Source of the DNA: Parabacteroides timonensis
GTDB taxonomy: Bacteria; Bacteroidota; Bacteroidia; Bacteroidales; Tannerellaceae
Reading direction: 5' to 3'
Length of the DNA: 64,000 bases
Assembly (NCBI RefSeq): GCF_900128505.1
Contig: NZ_LT669940.1
Location: 232,489-296,488, forward strand
The number at the start of each line of letters is the position of its first letter. Position 1 is the stretch's first letter. The notes beneath the pieces are model-generated. The model made no database searches, had not been told where the DNA came from, and saw only the letters and a list, made by a program, of their open reading frames with translations. Of this stretch, positions 31,227 through 40,012 are shown in pieces. Position numbers and translations under genes: made by a program.

Positions 31227-31246
31227 TTACGCAAACGTTTGCGTAA
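31227..31246. promoter_or_regulatory. Perfect LacI/PurR-type operator palindrome
   Basis: TTACGCAAACGTTTGCGTAA is a 20-bp perfect palindrome with the central CG and GCAAACGTTTGC core that LacI-family repressors bind. It lies 41 nt upstream of the GH29 -7 box, next to the -33 region, so a sugar-sensing repressor or activator probably governs the fucosidase gene. No LacI-family gene is in the window. Confidence 0.65.
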
Positions 31247-31262
31247 ATTTTACCGGATAATA

Positions 31263-31294
31263 TTTCGTATACAAAAGACAAAGGCGTATTTTTG
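31263..31294 (+). promoter_or_regulatory. Probable promoter of GH29
   Basis: TATTTTTG (31287-31294) matches TAnnTTTG exactly; TTTC (31263-31266) lies 20 nt upstream as a weak -33. Leader about 22 nt. Confidence 0.55.
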
Positions 31295-31322
31295 GTAACT
31301 CATTTACTAACTTCAAATCAAA

Positions 31323-33560
31323 ATGCCAATCATGAGGAAAAGAATTGTTTGTTTATTTGGAAGTCTACTTTTCTCTGTAGCCCTTTGTGCACAGGACAAT
31401 GGTATGTCTTTCCGGAATACTATTAAGATCGAACCCGGCGACAGCCACGAAGTCATTATTGAAAAGGCCGCCCATGTTGTCCCCTCTCCGAATCAGCTGA
31501 GTGCATTGCAAAATGAATACATCGCGTTTATTCACTTCGGACCGAATACGTTTACTCGTAAGGAATGGGGAAACGGCATGGAAGACCCGAAAGTGTTTGA
31601 CCTGAAGGAACTCGATACCGACCAGTGGTGCGAGGCCATGAAAGCGGCCGGGATGAAGATGGTCATTATTACGGTAAAGCACCATGACGGATTTGTACTG
31701 TGGCAGAGCCGCTACACAAAGCATGGTATCATGTCGTCGGGCTTTGAAGGCGGCAAAGGCGATATCCTGAAGGAATTATCCGCTTCCTGTCAGAAATACG
31801 GTTTGAAACTGGGCGTTTACCTCTCTCCGGCCGATCTGTTCCAGATAGAAAGTCCGGCCGGCCTGTATGGTAATCTCAGTAAATATACTAAACGGACGAT
31901 TCCGCGCGAAGTTCCCGGCAGACCGTTTGCCAATCCGACAAAATTCGAGTTTGTGGTGGACGATTATAACGAATATTTCCTGAACCAGTTATTCGAGTTG
32001 CTGACCGAATACGGCCCTATCCATGAGGTTTGGTTCGACGGGGCGCACCCGAAGCGCAAAGGGGGACAGACTTACAACTATCCCGCCTGGAAGAAGCTGA
32101 TCCATACCCTGGCTCCGAATGCCGTTATTTTCGGTCGCGAAGATGTGCGTTGGTGCGGTAACGAGGCCGGAGGAACAAGGCCGACAGAATGGAACGTGAT
32201 ACCTTATCAGGCCGACCCCGATACCATGACGCAGTTTGCCGATATGACGGATGCCGTACTGGGTGGCCGCGACGAATTATATAAAGGGAAATACCTGCAT
32301 TACCAACAGGCGGAAACCAATACTTCCATCCGCGAAGGCTGGTTCTACCGGGATGATACGCACCAGAAGGTGAGAAGTGCCGACGACATGTTCGATATAT
32401 ATGAACGTGCCGTGGGAGGAAACTCCACTTTCCTGTTGAATATCCCTCCCAACCGCGACGGTCGGTTCTCTCCTGCTGATGTCGCTTCGTTGAAAGAGGC
32501 TGGAAAACGTATCCGGGAAACCTATGGAACGGATCTTTTGCAGGGGGCGCAAGGACCGGTACAGGTACTGGATGGTAAATCCGATACCTATTTATTGCTG
32601 GATGAAGGACATAAAGAGTTTACTGTGGCAATGCCTGCTCCGGTTACAATCAACCGTATCATGCTCCAGGAAGCTGTGGCAACAAATGGAGAACGTGTAG
32701 AAAAGCATGCCATAGATGCCTGGATAAATGGAGCCTGGAAAGAGATAGCCGTCTCTACCAATATCGGTTACAAACGTATCCTCCGCTTCCCGGAAGTGAC
32801 AACCGATAAACTGCGTTTCCGTTTACTCGAATCGCGCCTGACACCTGCTATCAGTCATATTTCCGCTCATTACTATACAGCCCGTCCGCCGCAGTTGAGC
32901 TTTAAGCAGGATGTGGATGGCCTGGTGACAATAGAACCTAAATTACAGGATTTCGGCTGGAATCCTCACGGCCAGAATGCAGCCGGTAACCTGAATGTCG
33001 GATATACCATTTATTATACGACCGACGGTACGGAACCGGGTGAAACGTCTAAGGAATATAAAGAACCGTTTAAGACGGATCGCGGCGAGCTGAAAGCCGT
33101 TGCTATTCTGAAAGGAGAAAGAGGACCTGTGCATACCGAGCGTCTGGGACTAACGAAGAAAAACTGGAAGTTGCTGGAAGTAAGCAGCGAAACCAAACGT
33201 AATCCGGCTATTGCGGCATTCGATGCCAAGCCGGCTACTTTCTGGTGTTCGGAAGAAGGGGCCCTGCCACAGTTCATTGCCATCGACCTCGGTTCGAAGG
33301 AAACATTGAATGGTTTCGCTTATACGCCCCAGACGCGTAACCCGGAAGGAATGATGGCGAAAGGTGTTATCAAAGTCAGTGACGACGGCAAGAACTGGAA
33401 AGAAGTAGAGTCCTTTGAGTTCGGTAACCTGATTAACGACCCGAGCAAACGTTATCATTACTTCAAGCAGCCGGTATCAGCCCGTTATATCCGTGTCGAA
33501 GCGACCGAGATAGCGGCTAATGGCAAGGTTGTCTCTGTTGCCGAATTCGACCTGCTCTGA
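31323..33560 (+). CDS. Secreted GH29 alpha-L-fucosidase with C-terminal discoidin domain
   Basis: A 745-aa exported enzyme. After the signal peptide (ends VALCAQ) comes a GH29 catalytic barrel: YIAFIHFGPNTFTRKEWGNG, VIITVKHHDGFVLWQSRYTK, and IHEVWFDGAHP with Asp239 as the probable nucleophile. A beta domain follows, then a chitobiase/Fn3-like segment (YTIYYTTDGTEPGETS) and a C-terminal F5/8 type C module (about 620-745; IAIDLGSKETLNGFAYTPQ). It removes alpha-1,3/4 or other terminal fucose from host glycans. Either ATG 31323 or ATG 31332 may be used. A LacI-type palindrome upstream suggests inducibility; a terminator separates it from GH95. Confidence 0.9.
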   Translation: MPIMRKRIVCLFGSLLFSVALCAQDNGMSFRNTIKIEPGDSHEVIIEKAAHVVPSPNQLSALQNEYIAFIHFGPNTFTRKEWGNGMEDPKVFDLKELDTDQWCEAMKAAGMKMVIITVKHHDGFVLWQSRYTKHGIMSSGFEGGKGDILKELSASCQKYGLKLGVYLSPADLFQIESPAGLYGNLSKYTKRTIPREVPGRPFANPTKFEFVVDDYNEYFLNQLFELLTEYGPIHEVWFDGAHPKRKGGQTYNYPAWKKLIHTLAPNAVIFGREDVRWCGNEAGGTRPTEWNVIPYQADPDTMTQFADMTDAVLGGRDELYKGKYLHYQQAETNTSIREGWFYRDDTHQKVRSADDMFDIYERAVGGNSTFLLNIPPNRDGRFSPADVASLKEAGKRIRETYGTDLLQGAQGPVQVLDGKSDTYLLLDEGHKEFTVAMPAPVTINRIMLQEAVATNGERVEKHAIDAWINGAWKEIAVSTNIGYKRILRFPEVTTDKLRFRLLESRLTPAISHISAHYYTARPPQLSFKQDVDGLVTIEPKLQDFGWNPHGQNAAGNLNVGYTIYYTTDGTEPGETSKEYKEPFKTDRGELKAVAILKGERGPVHTERLGLTKKNWKLLEVSSETKRNPAIAAFDAKPATFWCSEEGALPQFIAIDLGSKETLNGFAYTPQTRNPEGMMAKGVIKVSDDGKNWKEVESFEFGNLINDPSKRYHYFKQPVSARYIRVEATEIAANGKVVSVAEFDLL

Positions 33561-33583
33561 TTGAAAATACTTTAAAAGCTTTT

Positions 33584-33630
33584 GATGTCTCCGGAAAACA
33601 ACTACTTTTGTTGTCCGGAGACATCTTTTT
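33584..33630 (+). terminator. Rho-independent terminator between GH29 and GH95
   Basis: GATGTCTCCGGA (33584-33595) and TCCGGAGACATC (33614-33625) pair perfectly and are followed by TTTTT. It lies only 21 nt before the GH95 start, so GH95 expression needs read-through or a promoter inside this region. Confidence 0.8.
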
Positions 33631-33650
33631 GTATTTAATACCTAATTATC

Positions 33651-36197
33651 ATGAATATACGCTTATTATCTTCCCTTTTCCTATTATTTTGTTGTCTTGC
33701 GTGCGCGGAAACACAAAAGAAGGAGTCGCTCGTTTTGTGGTATGACGAACCTTCCGAAAGTTGGAATGACGCTCTTCCCGTGGGGAACGGTCGTGCCGGT
33801 GCAATGGTGTTCGGCGGTGTAGACAAAGAACAGCTGCAACTGAATGAAAATACCTTGTACAGCGGGGAACCTTCCACTACATTCAAAGATATTAAGATCA
33901 CTCCCGAAATGTTCGACAGGGTAGTCGGGCTGATGAAAGCACAACGGTACGACGAGGCCTCCGATCTGGTCTGTAAACATTGGCTGGGGCGTCTGCATCA
34001 GTATTACCAGCCTTTCGGCGACCTGTTTATCGAGAATAACAAGCCGGGTGAAGTATCCGGTTACAAGCGTGAACTGAACATCTCGGATGCCATAACCCGT
34101 ACGGTTTTTCAGCAGGACGGCGTACAGTATGAGCGGGAAGTGTTCGCATCTTACCCCGACGACGTGATCATTCTTCACCTGAAGAGCAGTACGCCTGAAG
34201 GCCTCGATCTTTCTCTGAATTTTACCTCTCCCCATCCTACGGCCAGGCAGTCGGAAGGTTCGGATCGTCTGGTTCTGCACGGACAGGCTCCCGGGTATGT
34301 GGAACGCCGTACTTTCGAGCAGATGGAAGCATGGGGCGACCAGTATAAACATCCGGAGTTGTATGACGAGAAAGGAAACCGCAAATTCGATAAACGTGTG
34401 CTCTACGGCGATGAGATCGATAACAAAGGTATGTTCTTCGAAGCCCAACTGAAACCTGTCCTGCCCAAAGGGGGAGACTATGAGATAACCGATAAAGGCA
34501 TACATGTTTACAATACCGGCGAAGTCTATTTCGTCCTGAGTATGGCTACCAGCTTCAACGGTTTCGACAAAAGTCCCAGCCGCGAAGGTGTAGACCCGTC
34601 CGCAAAGGCAGCCGGTATCCTGGATAAAGCCCTGGCTTATGATTATAAACAGTTGAAACAACGTCATGTGACCGATTATCAGAGCCTGTTCGACCGGGTA
34701 GATTTGCAATTGCCTTCTACTCCCGAGCAGAAAGCAATGCTGACCGATCAGCGTATCCGGCAGTTTGAAGCTGTTTCGGATCCCGATCTGGCAGCCCTGC
34801 TGTTTCAGTTCGGCCGTTATCTGATGATCAGCGGTTCGCGTCCCGGCGGACAACCGTTGAACTTGCAAGGTATCTGGAATAAAGATGTTGTTCCTGCCTG
34901 GAACAGCGGATATACGATCAATATAAATACGGAAATGAATTACTGGCCGGCCGAACTCACCAATCTTTCGGAATGCCACGAGCCGCTTTTCCGTCTGATC
35001 GATGAATTAGCGGTTTCAGGAGCCGAAACTGCCCGTAATATGTATAACCGTCGTGGTTGGGTAGGCCATCACAATACTTCTATCTGGCGCGAGTCGGTTC
35101 CGAACGACAATGTACCGACCGCTTCTTTCTGGCCGATGGTACAAGGTTGGTTATGCAGTCATCTGTGGGAACACTACCAGTACACACAAGACGAAGAGTT
35201 CCTGAAGAACCGCGCTTATCCGTTGATGAAAGGTGCAGCCGAGTTCTTTGCCGACTGGCTGATCGACGATGGCAACGGCCGTCTGGTAACTCCTGTCGGT
35301 GTCTCTCCTGAAAATCGTTTCATCATGGATAACGGCAAACAAGGTGCTATGTCGATGGGGCCGACAATGGATATGGCGATTATCCGCGAAACATTCACCC
35401 GTACGCTTGAAGTGGCGGAAAGATTGGATCAGGATGAACCCTTACGTACTGAACTGAAAGATAAACTTTCACGTCTGTTGCCTTATCAGGTAGGCGAACG
35501 CGGCCAGTTGCAGGAGTGGATGTATGACTTTAAAGAGTGGGAGCCGAAACACCGTCATTTCTCTCATTTATACGGCCTTCATCCCGGCAATCAGATCACA
35601 GCAGATGCCACTCCCGAACTGTTCGATGCAGCCAAACAAACACTGATCCTGCGTGGCGATGAGGCTACCGGCTGGTCGATGGGCTGGAAGATCAACTGTT
35701 GGGCGCGTTTGCAGGATGGCAACCATGCTTACAAGATCGTCTCCAATCTCTTCAATCCTGTCGGCTTCGGTAACGGACGCAAGGGGGGCGGACTATTCAA
35801 GAATATGCTGGATGCCCATCCGCCTTTCCAGATCGACGGCAACTTCGGTTATACCGCAGGTGTTGCCGAAATGCTGCTGCAAAGTCATGCCGGGTTTATC
35901 CAATTGCTGCCTGCTCTTCCGGATGTATGGAGCGAAGGAGCTGTCTCCGGTCTGAAGGCACGTGGCAACTTTGAAGTCGCAATGAAATGGCAACAAGGCA
36001 GTCTGTCTGAAGCTACTATCCTTTCCGGAAGTGGGAAGGAGTGCCGGTTGAGAACGTCCCTTCCTATTGCGGTGAAACAGGGTGGTAATGCAATAGTAAC
36101 TTCTTCCCCGGTTACTTCCAACGGGAAAGAATACTATGAAACGGTCTTTGCTACGGTAGCCGGGAAGAGCTACCAGGTAAGTCCGGTCGCTCCTTGA
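33651..36197 (+). CDS. Secreted GH95 alpha-L-fucosidase
   Basis: An 848-aa lipoprotein-like enzyme (signal ending CLACAETQ). The N-terminal domain starts LVLWYDEPSESWNDALPVGN and GAMVFGGVDKEQLQLNENTL, diagnostic for GH95. The (alpha/alpha)6 barrel contains NLQGIWNKDVVPAWNSGYTI, NINTEMNYWPAEL, VTPVGVSPENRF and HFSHLYGLHPGNQIT, which hold the catalytic acid and the Asn/Asp base network of the family. GH95 enzymes invert alpha-1,2 fucose bonds of H-antigen, mucin O-glycans and milk oligosaccharides. It complements GH29 (other fucose linkages) and GH110 (B antigen). Confidence 0.92.
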   Translation: MNIRLLSSLFLLFCCLACAETQKKESLVLWYDEPSESWNDALPVGNGRAGAMVFGGVDKEQLQLNENTLYSGEPSTTFKDIKITPEMFDRVVGLMKAQRYDEASDLVCKHWLGRLHQYYQPFGDLFIENNKPGEVSGYKRELNISDAITRTVFQQDGVQYEREVFASYPDDVIILHLKSSTPEGLDLSLNFTSPHPTARQSEGSDRLVLHGQAPGYVERRTFEQMEAWGDQYKHPELYDEKGNRKFDKRVLYGDEIDNKGMFFEAQLKPVLPKGGDYEITDKGIHVYNTGEVYFVLSMATSFNGFDKSPSREGVDPSAKAAGILDKALAYDYKQLKQRHVTDYQSLFDRVDLQLPSTPEQKAMLTDQRIRQFEAVSDPDLAALLFQFGRYLMISGSRPGGQPLNLQGIWNKDVVPAWNSGYTININTEMNYWPAELTNLSECHEPLFRLIDELAVSGAETARNMYNRRGWVGHHNTSIWRESVPNDNVPTASFWPMVQGWLCSHLWEHYQYTQDEEFLKNRAYPLMKGAAEFFADWLIDDGNGRLVTPVGVSPENRFIMDNGKQGAMSMGPTMDMAIIRETFTRTLEVAERLDQDEPLRTELKDKLSRLLPYQVGERGQLQEWMYDFKEWEPKHRHFSHLYGLHPGNQITADATPELFDAAKQTLILRGDEATGWSMGWKINCWARLQDGNHAYKIVSNLFNPVGFGNGRKGGGLFKNMLDAHPPFQIDGNFGYTAGVAEMLLQSHAGFIQLLPALPDVWSEGAVSGLKARGNFEVAMKWQQGSLSEATILSGSGKECRLRTSLPIAVKQGGNAIVTSSPVTSNGKEYYETVFATVAGKSYQVSPVAP

Positions 36198-36431
36198 TAT
36201 AGTCTCTAATGGCTGGGGAGTATTTATATTTACCTACCGATGTAATCTGTTGCCGACACTGTCGATAATATTGTTGACACTGTCGAAAGCTTTGCCGACG
36301 CTGTCGTTTATTTTGCCGACACTGTCGGCAACAAGTCGCATCAGCAGGTAATCAGGATAACCTCCGGTCTGACAGAAACTTACTTCCTGATAATTATAAC
36401 AAACAAGCGCATAACAAAAAACAGATATCTT
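36198..36431. other. Spacer between GH95 and trpS region
   Basis: Apart from the tandem 21-bp array and the 35-codon minus-strand frame it encodes, I see no gene, no clear promoter and no terminator for GH95 here. Confidence 0.4.
36250..36333. repeat. Four tandem 21-bp palindromic repeats
   Basis: Units start at 36250, 36271, 36292 and 36313 with consensus TTGCCGACACTGTCG plus six variable bases. The last holds the perfect palindrome GCCGACACTGTCGGC; the others keep GAC-n-CTGTCG. A 21-bp period is two helical turns, so the centres lie on one DNA face. On the minus strand the units encode a heptad, DSVGKIN/DSVGKAF/DSVNNII/DSVGNRL, inside a 35-codon frame (36341-36234). Not CRISPR: units are contiguous without spacers. 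Confidence 0.7.
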
Positions 36432-36566
36432 ATGAACAAAAAATTAACCTTATTAAGTACTGCCATGTTATCGACTACGAGTTCGTTGACCGCAGACGAA
36501 AGACAATTCGACTTTCTGGGACGGATTTGTATTCTAAAATTACTATCTTTGCGGCTGTTTGAATAA
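36432..36566 (+). CDS. 44-aa frame with signal-peptide-like start, possible gene remnant
   Basis: The frame begins MNKKLTLLSTAMLSTTSSLT, like a Bacteroidales export signal, but the remainder (ADERQFDFLGRI and on) runs through the trpS promoter and stops 16 nt before trpS. It may be the 5' stub of a lost exported protein or chance. Low support. Confidence 0.25.
   Translation: MNKKLTLLSTAMLSTTSSLTADERQFDFLGRICILKLLSLRLFE
36544..36551 (+). promoter_or_regulatory. trpS -7 promoter box
   Basis: TATCTTTG is an exact TAnnTTTG box 31 nt before the trpS ATG. A TTTG at 36526-36529 is too close (14 nt) to be a standard -33. Confidence 0.5.
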
Positions 36567-36582
36567 AATAAAGAATTTAGAA

Positions 36583-37638
36583 ATGGAAACAGTAGTAAGT
36601 GGCATCAGGCCAACAGGTAATTTGCATCTGGGGAATTACTTCGGAGCAGTAAAGAGTTTTCTGCAAATGCAGAATGAGTATAATTGCTTTTTCTTTATTG
36701 CAGACTGGCACTCCCTGACTACACATCCGCGTCCGGCAAATATCCGTGAAAGTGCAAAGACGATCCTGGCCGAATACCTGGCTTGCGGTATCGATCCGGA
36801 GAAGGCTACCATCTATATACAGAGCGATGTTCGCGAAGTGGCAGAGTTGTATCTCTACCTCAATATGAATGCCGGTATCGGTGAGTTGATGCGTACGACC
36901 TCGTTCAAGGATAAAGCGCGTCAGCAACTGCATATCGACCGTGTAAATACCGAAGAGGGTGATGTCGAGAGAGAGATCTTTAACGAAGGAAACAAGCATA
37001 GTGTAAATGCCGGTCTGTTGACTTATCCGACTTTAATGGCTGCCGATATCATTATCCACAAGGCTTTGAAAGTGCCGGTAGGAAAAGACCAGGAGCAGAA
37101 TATGGAGATGGCGCGTCGTTTTGCCCGTCGTTTCAATTCTACCTATGAAGTTGAATTCTTCCCCGAACCTGCTTCTTTCCACCTGACAGAGAAGGCTGTA
37201 AAAGTGCCGGGTCTGGATGGTTCCGGTAAGATGGGTAAGAGCGAAGGCAACGCAATCTATCTGATCGACGACGAGAAGGCTATCAAGAAAAAGGTAATGA
37301 AAGCCGTTACCGATGCAGGTCCTACGGAACCGAACAGCGTGAAGCCCGAACCGATCGCCAACCTGTTCGCGATGATGGATATCGTATCGACAAAAGATAC
37401 GTACGATTTCTTCAACGAGAAGTACAATAACTGCGAGATCCGTTACGGTGATATGAAGAAGCAGCTAGCCGAAGATATCAACAATTTCTGTGCTCCGATC
37501 CGTGAACGCATCTTCGATATCCGTTCCAATGAGGAATATATGGAAAAAGTAGCCCGCATGGGAGCTGAAAAGGCTTCAGCCAGTGCAGCTAAAACTCTGG
37601 CAGAGGTTCGTGAGATTATCGGTTTCCGCCCGTATTGA
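36583..37638 (+). CDS. trpS: Tryptophanyl-tRNA synthetase
   Basis: A 351-aa class I aminoacyl-tRNA synthetase that charges tRNA-Trp. It has SGIRPTGNLHLGNYFGAV, containing the HIGH-type motif, the Trp-pocket region FIADWHSLTTHPRP, LTYPTLMAADIIIHKALKVP and DQEQNMEMARRFARRF, and the KMSKS-type loop GSGKMGKSEGNAIY. I choose ATG 36583 (METVVSGIRP) over an in-frame TTG eight codons upstream. Length is normal. It is a housekeeping gene with its own -7 box and a strong terminator. Confidence 0.95.
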   Translation: METVVSGIRPTGNLHLGNYFGAVKSFLQMQNEYNCFFFIADWHSLTTHPRPANIRESAKTILAEYLACGIDPEKATIYIQSDVREVAELYLYLNMNAGIGELMRTTSFKDKARQQLHIDRVNTEEGDVEREIFNEGNKHSVNAGLLTYPTLMAADIIIHKALKVPVGKDQEQNMEMARRFARRFNSTYEVEFFPEPASFHLTEKAVKVPGLDGSGKMGKSEGNAIYLIDDEKAIKKKVMKAVTDAGPTEPNSVKPEPIANLFAMMDIVSTKDTYDFFNEKYNNCEIRYGDMKKQLAEDINNFCAPIRERIFDIRSNEEYMEKVARMGAEKASASAAKTLAEVREIIGFRPY

Positions 37639-37660
37639 TATTAATACAGAATAAAATAGG

Positions 37661-37698
37661 AAAGAGGTTGTTTCGAAAGAGGCAACCTCTTTCTTTTT
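37661..37698 (+). terminator. Rho-independent terminator of trpS
   Basis: AAAGAGGTTG (37661-37670) pairs with CAACCTCTTT (37683-37692) and CTTTTT follows, 23 nt after the trpS stop. Confidence 0.85.
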
Positions 37699-37787
37699 AT
37701 TAAATATGTGATAAAGAAGCTGAAATTCTACCTGATTATCAAGAAAACTCTTTTACTTTGTAGCGAATAGTTACAGATAACAAACGT

Positions 37788-38306
37788 ATGGCAACCATTT
37801 CCAGTGGAGAGTTTGAGCGGTATTTCAAGGATTTATATAAACCCTTGTGTCTTTTTGCGCTCCGATTTACTGAACGGTTAGATGATGCGGAGGATATTGT
37901 TCAACAGGCTTTTGCCGATGTATGGGACAAAAATATCAATAATATACTGATTGATAATCTGAAGTCGTATATGTATCAGGCTGTACGTAACCGTTCCCTT
38001 TCGCTTGTTACACAGCCTGCCGATTTGCAGACTACCGACCAGCTTCCGGATATGGAAGACTCATCGGAGGAAGAGCAGGTCTACAATGCAGAACGCGATG
38101 CCCGCCTGTGGAACGCGATAGACGGCTTACCTCCCGAACGCAAAAAAATCTTTTTACTTTCGAAACGCGACGGTCTGAAGTACCAGGAGATCGCCGAAGA
38201 ACTGAATATCTCAATAAAAACGGTTGAGAATCAGATGGGGAAAGCATTGAAAGCATTACGTGAGACGGCAGTACGTATCTATAACTTTCTCTTTGGTCTG
38301 GCGTGA
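37788..38306 (+). CDS. ECF (FecI-type) RNA polymerase sigma factor
   Basis: A 172-aa sigma-70 family protein of the extracytoplasmic function group. Region 2 is LYKPLCLFALRFTERLDDAE followed by DIVQQAFADVWDKN, and region 4 is PERKKIFLLSKRDGLKYQEI then AEELNISIKTVENQMGKAL. It would be held by the FecR-type anti-sigma encoded at 40013-40858 and released by a TonB receptor with an STN domain. The unusual distance, with two barrel genes between sigma and anti-sigma, suggests the barrels belong to its regulon. A bipartite motif just behind it recurs before the second receptor gene. Confidence 0.9.
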   Translation: MATISSGEFERYFKDLYKPLCLFALRFTERLDDAEDIVQQAFADVWDKNINNILIDNLKSYMYQAVRNRSLSLVTQPADLQTTDQLPDMEDSSEEEQVYNAERDARLWNAIDGLPPERKKIFLLSKRDGLKYQEIAEELNISIKTVENQMGKALKALRETAVRIYNFLFGLA

Positions 38307-38331
38307 TCAAATAAAAAAGTTCTGACCGGAG

Positions 38332-38360
38332 TAGGGGTTTTTTCAGACTTCTCTGTCTTA
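38332..38360 (+). promoter_or_regulatory. Candidate ECF-sigma promoter upstream of the first barrel gene
   Basis: TAGGGG (38332-38337) followed by TTTTT, 15 nt, then CTGTCTTA (38353-38360). Apart from one base of spacing, this bipartite pattern is repeated at 45590-45616 before the second STN receptor. It does not resemble TAnnTTTG. Predicted start about 38367. Confidence 0.55.
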
Positions 38361-38402
38361 GAGACAAAAGGTATTACAAATTTTGTTTCACTAAGAAAGA
38401 GA

Positions 38403-39200
38403 ATGATGATGAAAAAGATGATGATTTTTGGAGTGATGTTGATGATGATGTTGATGTGTGTGACGAGTGTTAGTGCACAATGGTCTGTAACTCCTGAGGC
38501 CGGAATGAATGTGACGAAGTACAAAAATGCATCTGCCGCTATTGGTTTTAAAGCCGGTGCGGCTGTGAGCTATACTTTTGGTTCAGGATTGTTTTCACTT
38601 CAATCCGGCCTGTATTATGTACAGCGGGGAACAGGGAAATCTTTTTTCGGAGGAGCCTATGGCAAAGCTATGGATAAAGAGGGAAATATGGTAGATCATT
38701 ATTTAAACTTTGCTCCGGGTTTTTTAGGTAGTTATAATTATGGTGATTTCATAACTTCCGGTTATTCCGGAATATATGGAGGAGAAGGAGGTTTTCCGAT
38801 TGATATGCGGGTAGATGGTATTCGTTTGAGTGAAGGAAGTATTCGTCGGGATTATTTGCAGTTGCCGGTTCTTGCCCGTTTTAACTGGAAGATTGGTGAA
38901 GATGTAAAGTTTCATATAGCTGCTGGTCCTTATCTGGCTTATGGAATTGGAGGAAAGAGAAAGTACAAGGCAATGGAAATGTCCGATAAGGGCTTTTCAG
39001 AAACAGATGAATCTTTTAATCCATTCAAAAATTCCAGTTACGAACGTTTCGACTGGGGATTGACATTTAATGCCGGAGTTGAAGTAAAACGCTTTACGTT
39101 TAATGCTTCTTATGACATGGGGCTGGGTAATGAGTATAAATATGATGGTATAGGTTTAAAATATCATACCGTAAGTCTTACAGTAGGGTATAGATTCTAG
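38403..39200 (+). CDS. PorT-like outer-membrane beta-barrel protein
   Basis: A 265-aa exported protein (signal MMMKKMMIFG to SVSAQ) with alternating aromatic/polar strands typical of an eight-stranded porin-like barrel: WSVTPEAGMNVTKYKNASAA, LFSLQSGLYYVQRGTGKSF, YLQLPVLARFNWKIGEDVKF and a C-terminal HTVSLTVGYRF ending in Phe, the outer-membrane sorting signal. A paralogue follows at 39251-40009. Both sit between the ECF sigma and its anti-sigma, and the gene starts downstream of the candidate sigma-specific promoter. Ligand unknown. Confidence 0.75.
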   Translation: MMMKKMMIFGVMLMMMLMCVTSVSAQWSVTPEAGMNVTKYKNASAAIGFKAGAAVSYTFGSGLFSLQSGLYYVQRGTGKSFFGGAYGKAMDKEGNMVDHYLNFAPGFLGSYNYGDFITSGYSGIYGGEGGFPIDMRVDGIRLSEGSIRRDYLQLPVLARFNWKIGEDVKFHIAAGPYLAYGIGGKRKYKAMEMSDKGFSETDESFNPFKNSSYERFDWGLTFNAGVEVKRFTFNASYDMGLGNEYKYDGIGLKYHTVSLTVGYRF

Positions 39201-39250
39201 AGAATAAAAGCAAGCAGATAGGTCAAGTTTATATTTAAAGAATAAAGAAG

Positions 39251-40009
39251 ATGAGAAAGCTTATTTTGATGATGTTGAGTGTGTGGATGATTGGCGGAAT
39301 GGCGAATGCACAATCCCGTTGGAGTTTGACTCCGGAAGCAGGTATGACGGCCGTTCAACGTGTTGGCTACGGAACGTGGAGACCGGGAGTGAAAGTAGGA
39401 ACAAGCATCGGTTATCAGTTTAAGCCGGAATGGATTGGACTGAAGACAGGTTTGTTTTATACCAACCGTGGTTATTCAATGGGTGATTATCCGGTGACAA
39501 GTCAGTATTTGGACGGTACGACAACGTTTGAACTGATTGGTGGCAGTATTACACAGCATTTCCTGCAATTGCCGGTAATGGCTGATTTCTCCTGGAAGGT
39601 AGGAGACAAGGTGCGGATGCATTTAGGGGTTGGTATGTATGCCGGTGTCTCATTATCGAATCATTGGAAATGGGGTTCAAGCATGACGACTGTCTCCAAA
39701 CCGGATCCAGGCGTGGAGCAAAGGATGATTTCGTATCCTTACCCTTATCCGGGGGGAAATTATGAAATGGCCTATGATACTAATCCATTCGGTGGGCAGA
39801 GTTCTTTTGATTGGGGGCTGACTACTTCCTTTGGAATAGAAGTTGACAATTGGATAATTAATGTAGGATATGAATTATCTTTGGGTGACGAAGGTGATAG
39901 TTATATGGTGAGGGGAGATAATTTCTCGTTTATGGATGATCGGAGCGTAGGTTCCAATTACAACACCTTGTCGCTCTCTGTCGGTTATAAGTTTAAATTA
40001 GGAAAATAA
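39251..40009 (+). CDS. PorT-like outer-membrane beta-barrel protein, paralogue
   Basis: A 252-aa paralogue of the preceding gene: signal MRKLILMMLSVWMIGGMANA, then SRWSLTPEAGMTAVQRVGYG, IGLKTGLFYTNRGYSMGDYP, FLQLPVMADFSWKVGDKVRM and the C-terminal strand NTLSLSVGYKFKLGK. The shared order of blocks shows tandem duplication with strong divergence in the loops, as expected for surface-exposed barrels. It ends 3 nt before the FecR gene, so it is in one transcription unit with it. Confidence 0.75.
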   Translation: MRKLILMMLSVWMIGGMANAQSRWSLTPEAGMTAVQRVGYGTWRPGVKVGTSIGYQFKPEWIGLKTGLFYTNRGYSMGDYPVTSQYLDGTTTFELIGGSITQHFLQLPVMADFSWKVGDKVRMHLGVGMYAGVSLSNHWKWGSSMTTVSKPDPGVEQRMISYPYPYPGGNYEMAYDTNPFGGQSSFDWGLTTSFGIEVDNWIINVGYELSLGDEGDSYMVRGDNFSFMDDRSVGSNYNTLSLSVGYKFKLGK

Positions 40010-40012
40010 TAT

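Noticed and set aside
33684..34979. Long minus-strand frame (431 codons) opposite GH95
   Set aside because: Pure antisense of conserved GH95 catalytic regions; composition is that of a frame shadow.
36250..36333. Possible CRISPR array
   Set aside because: Repeats are contiguous 21-bp units with no unique spacers, and no cas genes are present.
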